Positions 1-21,037 of a stretch of 64,000 nt of DNA are shown piece by piece (position 1 is the first letter of the stretch; each line of letters begins with the position of its first letter). A model generated the notes under the pieces. It searched no databases. It was not told the origin of the DNA and worked only from the letters and a program-made list of their open reading frames with translations. The translations under genes were made by a program, and so were the position numbers. Location of the stretch: the NCBI RefSeq assembly GCF_901000735.1, contig NC_081550.1:1384669-1448668 (forward strand), in the 5' to 3' direction. The DNA is from Corylus avellana (Eukaryota; Streptophyta; Magnoliopsida; Fagales; Betulaceae).

Positions 1-2288
1 TTATTAAATAAGGCACATGGATCATAATTAATTCGAGGAAAAGGCCTACAGACAACACCCAATCCATCAGGATTCAGGCATCAGACTGCTCTAAAACGAC
101 GAAAAAGTTTCAGTAATGTTGCCCTTTTTCTGTTCTTTTTTCGTAATTTATTCTTTATATATTATTGGTGGTGACTGTTGAACTCAATATGTTTCACGTG
201 ATGAAATTAGGAATTGTCGATCTGTTGTTTGGATAAAGTCGTATATGCCACGACAGGCTAAGGCATAGGCATATACTATATATATATCAAGAGAACGTGA
301 AGTTTCCAAAACATGGCGATCCAGATTATGTTGGAATAGAATTAATATTGAACTCTTGTTTAACAAGTAATTAGCACCTCTCAGGGTCCACGCTAATACC
401 AGTGGCCAAGAGTGTGACACACATTACATGTTTGCTAAAATTTATTTTCCTGTAAAATACATGTAAACCCCATAGTTGGACTTGATCATACGAGATTGAT
501 CAGTAGATTGAAGAATCCATGCTCATAAATCATCTGTTAGATCCAATCAAAACCTCTAACACGAAAGATTCTTGATGTTTTTCTACTTTCTGTATTTTAT
601 TTTGTCATTGTCTATAAAAAATTAGGAGTGTCCAATACGTGGATGATCTACTTAATTATGCCTACTGAATAAGACCCACAAGACTCCAAAAGGATCTTGA
701 AATGAAGAGAAACCGGTCAGGCAAAGATAAGAGGGCAAAATGATCTTTTCAATTGACAGGACCGCAACACCCAAAATTCTTTTTATTGGAACCCGCCGGC
801 AACAAAGGCTTAAGAGAAAGCCCTCACTATTGAAAACATGCATAAAAGATGAACAAAAAATGAGCAAGGGATAGATGTATAATAGTTCACATTCATCTTC
901 CAATTCTCATGTTTCTTTTCAATGACACCGTTTTTATGCTGCATTAGAGTACTTTCTTAAATTAAGAACAAAAAATACCTCTCAAAACATATTAACAAGC
1001 AAAGCCTAGTCATTTTCCTCTAAACACGTTAGAAAACCCAATTTCCATTTGTTTAGATTATGATTTAGGGTTTATTTCCTTAAAGGCAACTTAAAATGTG
1101 AACGTAAAGAAAAAAAAATTTATATTTTGAAAGGTACGCTATTCAATTCTTAAAGGGATTTCTTTGCATTTAAAATTTGGTCAATGTTATGATCTAATTT
1201 TTAACATATTTAATTATAAATATTAATTGTATTCTACGTGATCAAAATGCTTGAATAATACCTTTCAATCTTGGCGACCATAATTCATATAATTATATAA
1301 ATGGCCCACTATGGAAATATGAGGATTACATCGATTAAATATCACGAACATAAAGCTCTTACAAAGCTTTATGCTTTTGCAAAGTATAAAGTTCTGCAAA
1401 ATCATAGCCATTTGTTATGAGGTTACAAAGTCATAGATACAAACAAAAATTCTTATAATCAAGTGTTATCTATGACTTCAATCTCCCGCTAACTCATGTA
1501 CAAATACAGTTAAAGAACAAATCTGCTCCGAGCAAACTGGATCTAAGACATAGATAGCAAAATTTCCTAACAAAATTTATTTGAACTGGCCGTGAGATAA
1601 GCCTCACACCGAACTATCCATGCCGTGAGAAATAACCCAACACCTAATTATTCCTCCTCGCCCATGAGGACAGATTTAGAAAGAATAAACATCTTATTCA
1701 AAATAAACAACTAGCAAGCAACATCAATGGTTGGAGAGGAGATGAACGGCACAACATGGTAGAAGGTGGCAGACGCATGGCGGAAATGCCAAAGTTGCTG
1801 ATTTGGTCGGAAAACACCTACAAACATAAAGTGCGCAAAAAAAAAAACTGAAGGGGTGGGGGATGGTAGGAGCGGGGAGTAGAAGGGGAAGGGGAGAGGA
1901 GAAGGGCCGAGAGACGGCTTGTAAGGTTTCCCAAAGAAGCACGTTTTTACTCCACTTTAGTTTTGAATGTCTAAAAGTGAAAGGTTATAATTTTATATAT
2001 TTAGAGAAAGAGAAAATTTAGATGGACTTAATTTATTATTTGTTCTAAATTCCTTAATATAACAATTTGTATTTATTAATTTCCTTATTTGATTTGATCA
2101 TTAATCACACTTCACCTATTAATGTTAGAACGAAAATGCTACATGTCCTCCTCTCGTTCTACTCTCATCCTCTCACTTTTCAAAATTATCATTAAATCTG
2201 TGAGGTCATATGCGTCTCACATATGGAATCTACAGATCCAATGGTGATTAAAACAATAAAAAAATTATATTTGATCTAAATTTTAATA
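1..2288. other. Upstream flank of BGLU1, no gene recognised
   Basis: AT-rich sequence without a convincing coding region; the short open frames have no family features. Positions about 100-250 resemble the BGLU2 far-upstream region at about 12340-12520 (same order of short matches, such as the GTTGAAC and GGAATTGTC words), so the duplicated unit extends at least this far upstream of the glucosidase genes. A GC-richer patch near 1730-1930 is unexplained. Confidence 0.5.
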
Positions 2289-2417
2289 GAGGGATGCTAC
2301 AGTTTCCATTAGTGTTCTCTTCATCCTACGTTATTTTTTGTTTTTTTAGAAAACAATATATATCTACGTAGGACCATGAGAAGGAGATTAATACCATGAG
2401 AAACCGTAGTATTTCTC
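2289..2417. mobile_element. hAT-like MITE, 129 bp
   Basis: Terminal inverted repeats: the left end begins GAGGGATGCTACAGTTT and the reverse complement of the right end reads GAGAAATACTACGGTTT. It is flanked by a direct repeat ATTTTAATA (2280-2288 and 2418-2426). The 8-9 bp target duplication and small size fit a non-autonomous hAT element. Related sequence lies near 13160-13260 and 42000, upstream of BGLU2 and BGLU3. Confidence 0.65.
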
Positions 2418-2457
2418 ATTTTAATATATTTTGATTTACACTTATATATTATATTTA

Positions 2458-2604
2458 GGGAAATACTAAGTGTTCACTTGATTGTAAGTGAATATTATTT
2501 TTTAAAAACCGGGTGAGAGAAATAAGCGCCAATTTTTGTTTCGTTTTTCTTTTTTAAAATAATATTCACTTAGGACCAAGAGATCAAACACATAGCATTC
2601 CCCC
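2458..2604. mobile_element. hAT-like foldback MITE, 147 bp
   Basis: The two halves are near inverted copies: GGGAAATACTAAGTG at the left, GGGGAATGCTATGTG as reverse complement of the right end, and inner arms sharing AAGTGAATATTATTTT. An exact 8-bp target duplication TATATTTA flanks it (2450-2457 and 2605-2612). It sits about 0.4 kb upstream of the BGLU1 start codon and 40 bp from the MITE at 2289-2417. Confidence 0.75.
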
Positions 2605-2646
2605 TATATTTAAAGGAACACTTATCCCAATTTGAACTGATTCGGA

Positions 2647-2651
<5 letters not shown>

Positions 2652-2678
<27 letters not shown>
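2652..2678. repeat. (AT)n microsatellite
   Basis: Uninterrupted AT dinucleotide run of about 27 bp in the BGLU1 promoter region. Confidence 0.95.
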
Positions 2679-2916
2679 GAAAATGTTAGGTGTTCTATTG
2701 GTATTCTTATAGTTCTAAATAAATATTTTTTTTCCAAAAATTAAGTAAAAAATAATAGCTAATTTCTTTTCTTTTTTCTTTTTTTAGAAAAAATTCACGA
2801 GTATTCTTTCTCCATTTATTTAAACTATCTTTATGAGTGGTGTTTCTTTTATTTAAACATTTAGTCCGAGTGGTGCTTTTTTTATTTAAAGAATCATTCT
2901 AAGAGGCTCGCTTCTC

Positions 2917-2922
2917 TATAAG
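2917..2922 (+). promoter_or_regulatory. Probable TATA box of BGLU1
   Basis: TATAAG in the context CTTCTCTATAAG, about 75 bp upstream of the BGLU1 ATG. The aligned positions in BGLU2 and BGLU3 read CTCTATAAAA. Confidence 0.5.
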
Positions 2923-2993
2923 AACCCTGGACAGATTCTTACCAAATTAAAAGGTGCCGGACAGTGCCACACCCTGAATAAGAAAAATCAGTC

Positions 2994-8569
<5,576 letters not shown>

Positions 8570-9130
8570 ATTGACATGAAAGGAATGTTCATATAATTAT
8601 TATTATGAACTATATATCTATCTATTATGGGACCTTGTCCAATTAATAAACTAAAGATCTTTTCTTCTCCATGAGTATGTATGCTCTTTAAATAATGTCA
8701 TTTTTGTTTGTATTGGACTCAAATGCTGGTTGTTAAGTAAACTGAAGTTCATTTCATCTCCATCCACAATCCTTTACTTGTCCTGAAAATTCTACCAATG
8801 ACTATAATTAAGCATCTGCCTAATTGTGAACACCTGTAGATTAATTTTTTACTTTTTCTTTTGACGTAAAATCCATCTTGCACAAAGGAAGAGGTTCGCT
8901 GCAAAATGAGATCAAGATTCTTTAGAATTTCCAAAATATTCTAACGTCTACATTTATTCCAATCTCAATCATAGTTATTAAATTAAAATGGTGGAAGTTT
9001 TGTCATATAGGTGTTAAATATTGTAAATAATATAGTGATAAACGTTGATACACAAAATTTCCACCATTTAGCTTGAAAATAATGGTTGGGATTTGAAAAA
9101 ATATTCTTATAATCTAACATTCATCCATCC
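8570..9130. terminator. BGLU1 3' UTR and flank with AATAAA
   Basis: A polyadenylation-type AATAAA is at 8645-8650, about 75 bp after the stop, in a segment closely matching the BGLU2 3' flank (19221-19380) and relics at 24662 and 62971. Nothing else recognised up to the LINE. Confidence 0.55.
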
Positions 9131-9636
9131 ATGTAATTGAGGATAGAGATCATTTATTTTTTGCTTGTGATTATAGTAGTAGAATTTGATAGTAGGTTAT
9201 GAGTCTTTGTGGCGTGATTAATCCGCCTACTCGATGGGAAGATGTGGTTTCTTTTGGGTTGGAGGAGTGGTGAGGCAAAATTATGAAGGCTTATTTGTGT
9301 TAGCTAGTTTTTACTTCTATAATATATAATATTTGGAAGAATCGTAATGTTTTGAGACATGACAATAACACGTGCATTGAAGAGAAGCTTATTCAACGTA
9401 TTAGCTAGATGGGAGGTGAGGATCCGGTTCGCTACAAAAGGTAGATTTAAAAAGAGTAGGAGAAATGATATTCTTTGTAGTGCTTAGGGTATAAATGGGA
9501 TATTGGTTTAATTTTTTGTGGAGATTTTATCTGATTGTTTAAGTGTTTTCAGCTTTAGCTTAGTGCTATAGCTTTTCTTTGTAAAGTACTGTTTAGTTGT
9601 TTTGTTAATAAAAGTTACCCATTCATCAAAAAAAAA
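9131..9636 (+). mobile_element. 5'-truncated LINE 3' end
   Basis: Decayed reading frame of the LINE C-terminal zinc-binding region: it begins with an E-D-R-D-H-L-F-F-A-C motif near 9139, carries several stops, and ends in an A-tract near 9628-9636. A 9-bp direct repeat CATCCATCC flanks it (9122-9130 and 9637-9645), as expected of target-primed insertion. The same LINE end is present at 38567-38750, where a contig gap cuts into it, so the insertion predates duplication of the BGLU upstream region. Confidence 0.75.
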
Positions 9637-9645
9637 CATCCATCC

Positions 9646-10792
9646 CTCTTTTTCATTTTTTTTTTTTTTTTTAATTGAATAAGGGAAAAACATCCATCTT
9701 GATCACAAAGCTACCGTTTTGTTGCAAAATGGATTAAAGACTCCTTAGAATTCATAGGACATTTTATTGAGTAAGTTTCTCCAAATTAATCTCATTGTTT
9801 TCAAATTAAATAGCAAAATTTTTGTTATATTTGTGATAAATAATAAATCAAATTAATAAATTTAAAATATGGTAAAAATTTAAGAAAACTACCATCTATA
9901 AAAATTTAAGTAGTGTAAGAGGAATAATTAAGATTATAATCCCATCTAAAAGGGATATCGAAAATGACATAATTTTTCTTCAAATTGGGTTGGAAGAAAT
10001 TTCTTTCAGCCCAACCTAACAAATTAACATGTCTTTTATCATGTGATAAGCACGCAATTTTCTAAGAGTTTCTCCTTAGCTAGCCCTTCAACTCCCTCCT
10101 CTATATATAAACAAAATCATGTCAAAATTGTCACCCTCACCTCCACGGATTGGGATTGGCTACAATTAGCTTGCTCAAGCCCTGTGTGAACAGCTCAAGG
10201 TCTTGGGCCTAACTCCTCCAAGTTGGTTTGGAAAAAAATTGTATTATTATTATTATTATTATTTCATCTAATCTAATGAGGTACATAATGTGAAGTTGAT
10301 GTGATATCGTGTGTATCATTAAATCTATAAAATAAATAAATCTTACAAATTCAATAGTTAATTTGAAAAAAAAAAAAAAAAAAAATCTTCTAAGATGAGC
10401 AGTAAATGAACAGGAAATTAAAAAACATTTTCTAAATAAAGACTATAAAATAACGCATCTTTATTTCCCTTTAAATAGAGGGTCACGATGGTGACTCGAT
10501 CTGCATCTAGTAATATTGAAACACCCATCTTAAATATTTCCAAGGCAATGCATTAAATGCATGACAAGAACAAAGTGATTAAAGGATAAGGATGTCTTGC
10601 AATTGGGTGATCTAAATTTGCTGAAAGAATTTGATTGGACTCGTCACATATGGAATTCAGAATTTAACTCCTACAGAATTTATAGGATTGAGACTGCATT
10701 GAATTTTTTTTGGCCGTTGCTTTGATATTTGATAAGACCCCCTAATAAATTTGTTTTGGCCACGGCACCATTTGATTCAATTGTGGTGGCCC

Positions 10793-10827
<35 letters not shown>

Positions 10828-13723
10828 ACGCACACAACGGATAACGACTTCTTACCATGTAAAAAAGTTTTCGTTCTTTATATTAAATGACTTATAAAAT
10901 ATCACATACTAAAAATGTGGTATATTATCCGGACTGACATAAAAATAAAAAAATTTCTCTCAAAAGACATCTTCATGACTTTTGCAAAGAATATTCTTTT
11001 TTAAAAAACTAAACCACAGTTTTTTACTCAATTTTTTTATAACATATACTCAATTCTTATCACCTTTTTTTAACCAATGACATTTTTCAAGCCATTTGAT
11101 GCAAATAATAGCCTAAAATTATGTAAGTGTAGGAGATCCCTATCTATATGAGAAAAACTATTTAGTAGACTCTTATACTAATATTTTACAATTATGGTGA
11201 TGTGGCAATGAAGATCAGTCTTTAGATCAATTGGGCTTATAACAAGAAAAAATCAATAGTTGATTTTCATTGTCACATTACCATAGTTGTATGACAGTAG
11301 TATGAGAGTAATTTTCATGTCAATAATTTCAAAAAGAATATAAACAATTTTAAACATGGCATGTCAACTCCTATGATATAAGTGTAATAAATGGTGTGAA
11401 GATTAGCATTATTACATTCAAATTAATTAACCCTTTGAAAAGAGAAAAGAGATTGCAAATCTCATATCTTATTTTTTCAACCATAGAATATATTTTGACA
11501 AATTTTATGAAAAGAATTTTGAATTGTGTGGTTAAAAGACCTTCTCTAATTTTATTATTATTTTTTTTTTATTTTTTTTTTCTAACAATGCTTCTTCTCT
11601 ATTCATTTCATAAAAATACGTACAACATGTTGCTCTAACAAAACAATATCATAGAAACAATGAGAAATTTCTTCAATTTAAATTTGATTTATGCTTTGTT
11701 TAACTCTTTGAATGTCATCGTTCCAATCAATTTTCAAATCTACAGCATATGCTGTCAAATCACGTCTCTAACCGCTACCCAATCCATCACAAGTTTCTCA
11801 ACTAGACAGTAATTTCCTAGCTGTTCCATCTCCGCTACAAGTACATTTCTAAACACAATCTCCTTCACTGCCTTTACCATCCATGACAATTCTTTCATAT
11901 ACCTGATAATTCGTCTGCCATCCGACAATGGTTTGCTTCCATAAAAGAATTAAGGAGAAAACAAAAGACAGACCGGAGATTTAAGATCGCTACTCTTAAG
12001 TTTTCTTGTTAACAAAACCTTAGAAAACGATTAAAATAAATCGAAACGGAAAAAACTTCGCCCTATAGATTACTATTGAAAGCAAATCTAGAGACAAGAT
12101 AAACAAAAACAGTCTAAATATCAACAAACTTACTATTGTATTATTTTTTTAAAAAATAAAATTTAAAAAAATTTAGAGAAAAAAAAAGGAAGAAACGAAT
12201 TCCCTTAAGAATGATTCTCTGGCGGCTACTCTAATTGAACTCGTGCCTATTGCCATTATTCATTGCGGCGGCTAATGAAAAAGGCCAACACCTCATACAG
12301 CAGTCATCAGGCGTACGTCTTTGTTCGCAACAACGAAAAGTTGCACTACCTTGTCCTTTTTCTTTCTTTTTTGTTTTTTTTATTTTTTTTATATTCGTTG
12401 CAATATTGGTTGTGACCGTTGAACCCAGTATTGTTTCACATCATGGAATCTGCAGTCAAATCAATTAAAGAAGTCCCGAAGGAATTGTCTGTCTGCTCGG
12501 ATAAAGTTGTGAACCAATTAAAGCAAGAGTGAGACGACACACAAGGTCCAGTACAATGATCTCTTATAATTTCAAATAAATGACAAATTTTCAAATTACA
12601 GAAGTTAGGTTGTCTTTATGCATCGAATTGTTTGAAAATATCACGTATTCAAAATGTGTTATGTTATTAAAATATTCAATATATATATATATATTTCCAA
12701 AAGGTTTTTTCTTCACTTTTACATAGAAGTTTCTTCTTAAAAAATCAAAAAATAATTTTTTAGTCAAAGCATTTTTACAACATGAAATGCAAGAATATGA
12801 TAAAAATATACTCAATTTTCAACTATACTATGTCATATTTTTAATATGTGATATTTTAGAAGTGTTATGATGTTTAGAAATGGTCTAAAAATTGTAAAGA
12901 TCATGATCCTCTAATCCCATATTAGATAGATTAATAATTTATATAAAGTGTGTATATTATAAAAGCATCTAAGTTGACTAGTTTTTTTGGAGTTATAATA
13001 TAGATATTTTAATGCTTTAAGGTAAATTATAAAGACATTCATGAGATACTAAGTTTCGCATTAATTCTTTACTAGCCGAGACTTAAAGTTTCTTTGAGAT
13101 TGCATTAGAAAAAAGAGCTGTTTAGAAAAGTATTCATTTTTTAGTTTTCTAAAAGAAATATGAGGGACCACCGGTATAATTGTTTTTTTTTTTTCATTTT
13201 TTTTAGACAATAATATCCACGTAAGAAGAGGAGAACACAGGAAGAACTGTAGCATTTTTTTTAATGAAAAACTAGTCTAGTCTATCAAACACATTAAAAA
13301 CCGGTTCACTTACTAAAAATCATGGGTTCACGCAACGTGTCGCAATTTTAATCCACTCTAAGGAAGGATTAGGCTTATATATATATGACAATCATTCATT
13401 CTTCATTTATTCAAGGGGAAACTTTCCTTAACCCTCTTGAACTTTCATCGCTTCTGCCATCACCCCACTAAAGTTCAAAAACTCTCAATTTAGTATATCA
13501 AACTTTAAAAAATATGCAATTTCACTCGCACCATTAGGTTTTGGGGTTAAATCAAACGGAGTATAGGTAAAATGTCTCTTAATACACTAAAATAAAGTTT
13601 GATACACTAAAATAAAAAGTTTTCAAACTTTAAAATAACTATTGAAAAAACAATAAAAATTCAGAAAATTAAGTGAATTTCCTTTATTTAACCAATCATT
13701 TTGAGTGGTGCACTCAGCTCCTC
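9646..13723. other. BGLU1-BGLU2 intergenic region (BGLU2 upstream)
   Basis: No gene recognised. Contains an (AT)n run near 10794-10820, poly-A/T tracts and MITE-like remnants (about 13160-13260). The whole stretch aligns, with indels, to 38740-42493 upstream of BGLU3. BGLU3 lacks about 470 bp corresponding to about 12745-13215. The part 11396-11530 is also present at 24520-24645 in the BGLU relic. Confidence 0.6.
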
Positions 13724-13730
13724 TATAAAA
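13724..13730 (+). promoter_or_regulatory. Probable TATA box of BGLU2
   Basis: TATAAAA in CTCCTCTATAAAAAG, 53 bp before the ATG, with a CCAAT element at 13692-13696. Identical in BGLU3. Confidence 0.6.
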
Positions 13731-13782
13731 AGCCAAGAAATGATCTAGTACAGCACCACACCCATAATAAGAAAAATAAGTT

Positions 13783-19220
<5,438 letters not shown>

Positions 19221-19295
19221 ACATTAAATTAATGTTGATCATTTAAATAATGAAAACTCTATATCTATTTAGCTATTATCTGACCTTGTCCAATC

Positions 19296-19301
19296 AATAA
19301 A
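19296..19301 (+). terminator. Probable poly(A) signal of BGLU2
   Basis: AATAAA about 75 bp downstream of the stop, at the same relative place as in BGLU1. Confidence 0.5.
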
Positions 19302-19382
19302 CTGGAGATCGTTTCTTCTCCATGAGTATGTATGCTAGCTCTTTATCATTTTTGTTTGTACAAGACTCAAATGCTTGTTAAA

Positions 19383-20005
19383 TATCCTTCTAATTAACTA
19401 ACTTAGGCATTAGAGTGCCCCCGTTGGCATCCACATCAAGTCACTCTAGTTTGTTTTGTCTTTGCAAGTATTCTTGCCCGGTTTAATTACCGGTGAGCAG
19501 TCAACTATATTAGCACCAGGCTTGGGATTTGAATAATTAGCTACATCTATCAAATCTAACTCAAAGTAACAAAATTATGGATTCCGTCTTGAAAATAAGT
19601 GTTCCTAATGGATTCAATGTAATCACCCAACACGTCAAGATTCAATCAACAATGATTTTACTCATTTGCCAGTTAAAGTAATCTACACATTAACCATAGG
19701 CTATATTCATCAAATAAATAACATTATGCCCAAATCAAATCTAAAATAGTAAAACAACGTTTATTAAAATTAAGAAATGTCAACAAATTAGATTTTAGAG
19801 GGCATTATTCCAAACAAGTGATAAGCAGGGTGTTGGATTATGATAGATCTTAGTTTTGAACCTTAATTTCCTCGACACACACGACAATGATCACCATTGT
19901 GATTCAAGCATTTGAATATTTTTAAGGTATGGAAGCATTTGTTCACATTTGTTTTTTCCTCATTAGGCACCACTGAGTTTGAAACTATAAAAACACATTT
20001 CAAAT
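19383..20005. repeat. BGLU-3'/LOX-3' intergenic segment, copy 1
   Basis: No gene. Homologous to 30430-31319 (which holds an extra ~270 bp) and 63086-63644. In all three it leads directly into the last codons of a lipoxygenase on the minus strand, so it is the spacer of a convergent BGLU-LOX pair. Confidence 0.8.
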
Positions 20006-20163
20006 TCAAATGGAGATGCTATATGGAACTCCTTTTCCGGTCACCCCAGGCTGCGAAAATGGATTAAAAAGCTCATATGGCATAATCCCAGCTCCTACTC
20101 TATTCTTGAAATCATTGTTTCCATTCCTTTCATCAATAATCCGTTCAAGCTCTTTCAATCTCC
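20006..20163 (-). pseudogene. Lipoxygenase 3'-end stub (last ~52 codons)
   Basis: Read on minus, this ends in the lipoxygenase C-terminus SISI followed by TGA (20006-20008). It matches the relics at 31320 and 63645. Homology stops abruptly at 20163, after which unrelated sequence follows, so only a fragment of the last exon remains. The terminal Ile that would bind iron is kept, but no catalytic core is present. It lies 0.8 kb after BGLU2, tail-to-tail. Confidence 0.88.
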
Positions 20164-20613
20164 AAGCTCTTGCAACCTTGCCTTCTCTCTAAAACCTTTC
20201 TTCTTCGCACACTGTCTAGAGATTATTTTCATCAAGCAAATAAAGAAGAAAGGATGAGGAGGAGCGGGGGTGAGGGAGGAAGAGCAGGGGCTAGGGCTTA
20301 AAAAACTTAAAATATTACTGGTAAAATTTTGTGTCAGGATCTTTGTCTCCCGCCCTACTTGTATCTGCAATGGTAGACGTTATAGTCTAATCCATGGAGG
20401 TTGTGTGTCACAAGATTCGATCACACCGAGTTCTATACTTTGAGAGGCACAAATCAACATGAAGACAACATTCTTGCGTGCTTTTATAGCATTGAGAAAT
20501 CTTTCAATTCTCTACTTTTCATATCTCGTATTTATTTATTTTTCTTAATTTTCATGTTAGTATCATCATATTTCAATAAGAATTTTGTGCATCGGCCAAA
20601 ATTATTTCCAACA
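20164..20613. other. Unassigned spacer
   Basis: No gene, RNA or mobile element recognised between the lipoxygenase stub and the tandem repeat. Short open frames have no recognisable features. Confidence 0.5.
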
Positions 20614-21037
20614 CCTTCAAGAAGTTGGCCACATTTTCCTTGTCATGTTTCATAAAAATGTTGTCATAGCGAGCTGTTTTCTTCGGTTATGTTGACAGGT
20701 GAGAAATTTTGGAACATACAAGCACAACTTAGTCAAGCTCCAGAGTCCATTTATCTTCCTTCAACAAGTTGGCCCTTGTCATGTTTCATAAAAATGTCGT
20801 CATAGCGAGCTGTTTTCTTTGGTTATGTTGACAGAAAAGAAATTTGGGAACATACAAGGACAACTTACTCAAGCTCCAGATCGAGTCCATTTATCTTCCT
20901 TCAACAACTTGGCCACTTTTTCCTTGTCGTGTTTGTAAAAATCTCTAGTCATAGCGAGCTGTTTTCTTTGCTAATGTAGATAGGAGAAGCTTTGGGAACA
21001 TACAAGGACAACTTAGTCAAGCTCCAGATAGGGTCAC
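20614..21037. repeat. Three tandem ~140-bp units before the receptor-kinase relic
   Basis: Units at about 20614-20757, 20758-20897 and 20898-21037. Each starts CCTTCAA(C/G)AA, contains CATAGCGAGCTGTTTTCTT and ends with a CAAGCTCCAGA stretch. The last unit runs straight into the leucine-rich-repeat coding homology, where an LRR N-terminal cap and signal peptide would be expected. Units differ by substitutions and small indels. Confidence 0.85.

Noticed and set aside
1724..1942. 72-residue minus-strand Pro/Ser-rich open frame
   Set aside because: GC-skewed purine-rich tract; no domain, no homology recognised, no gene context.
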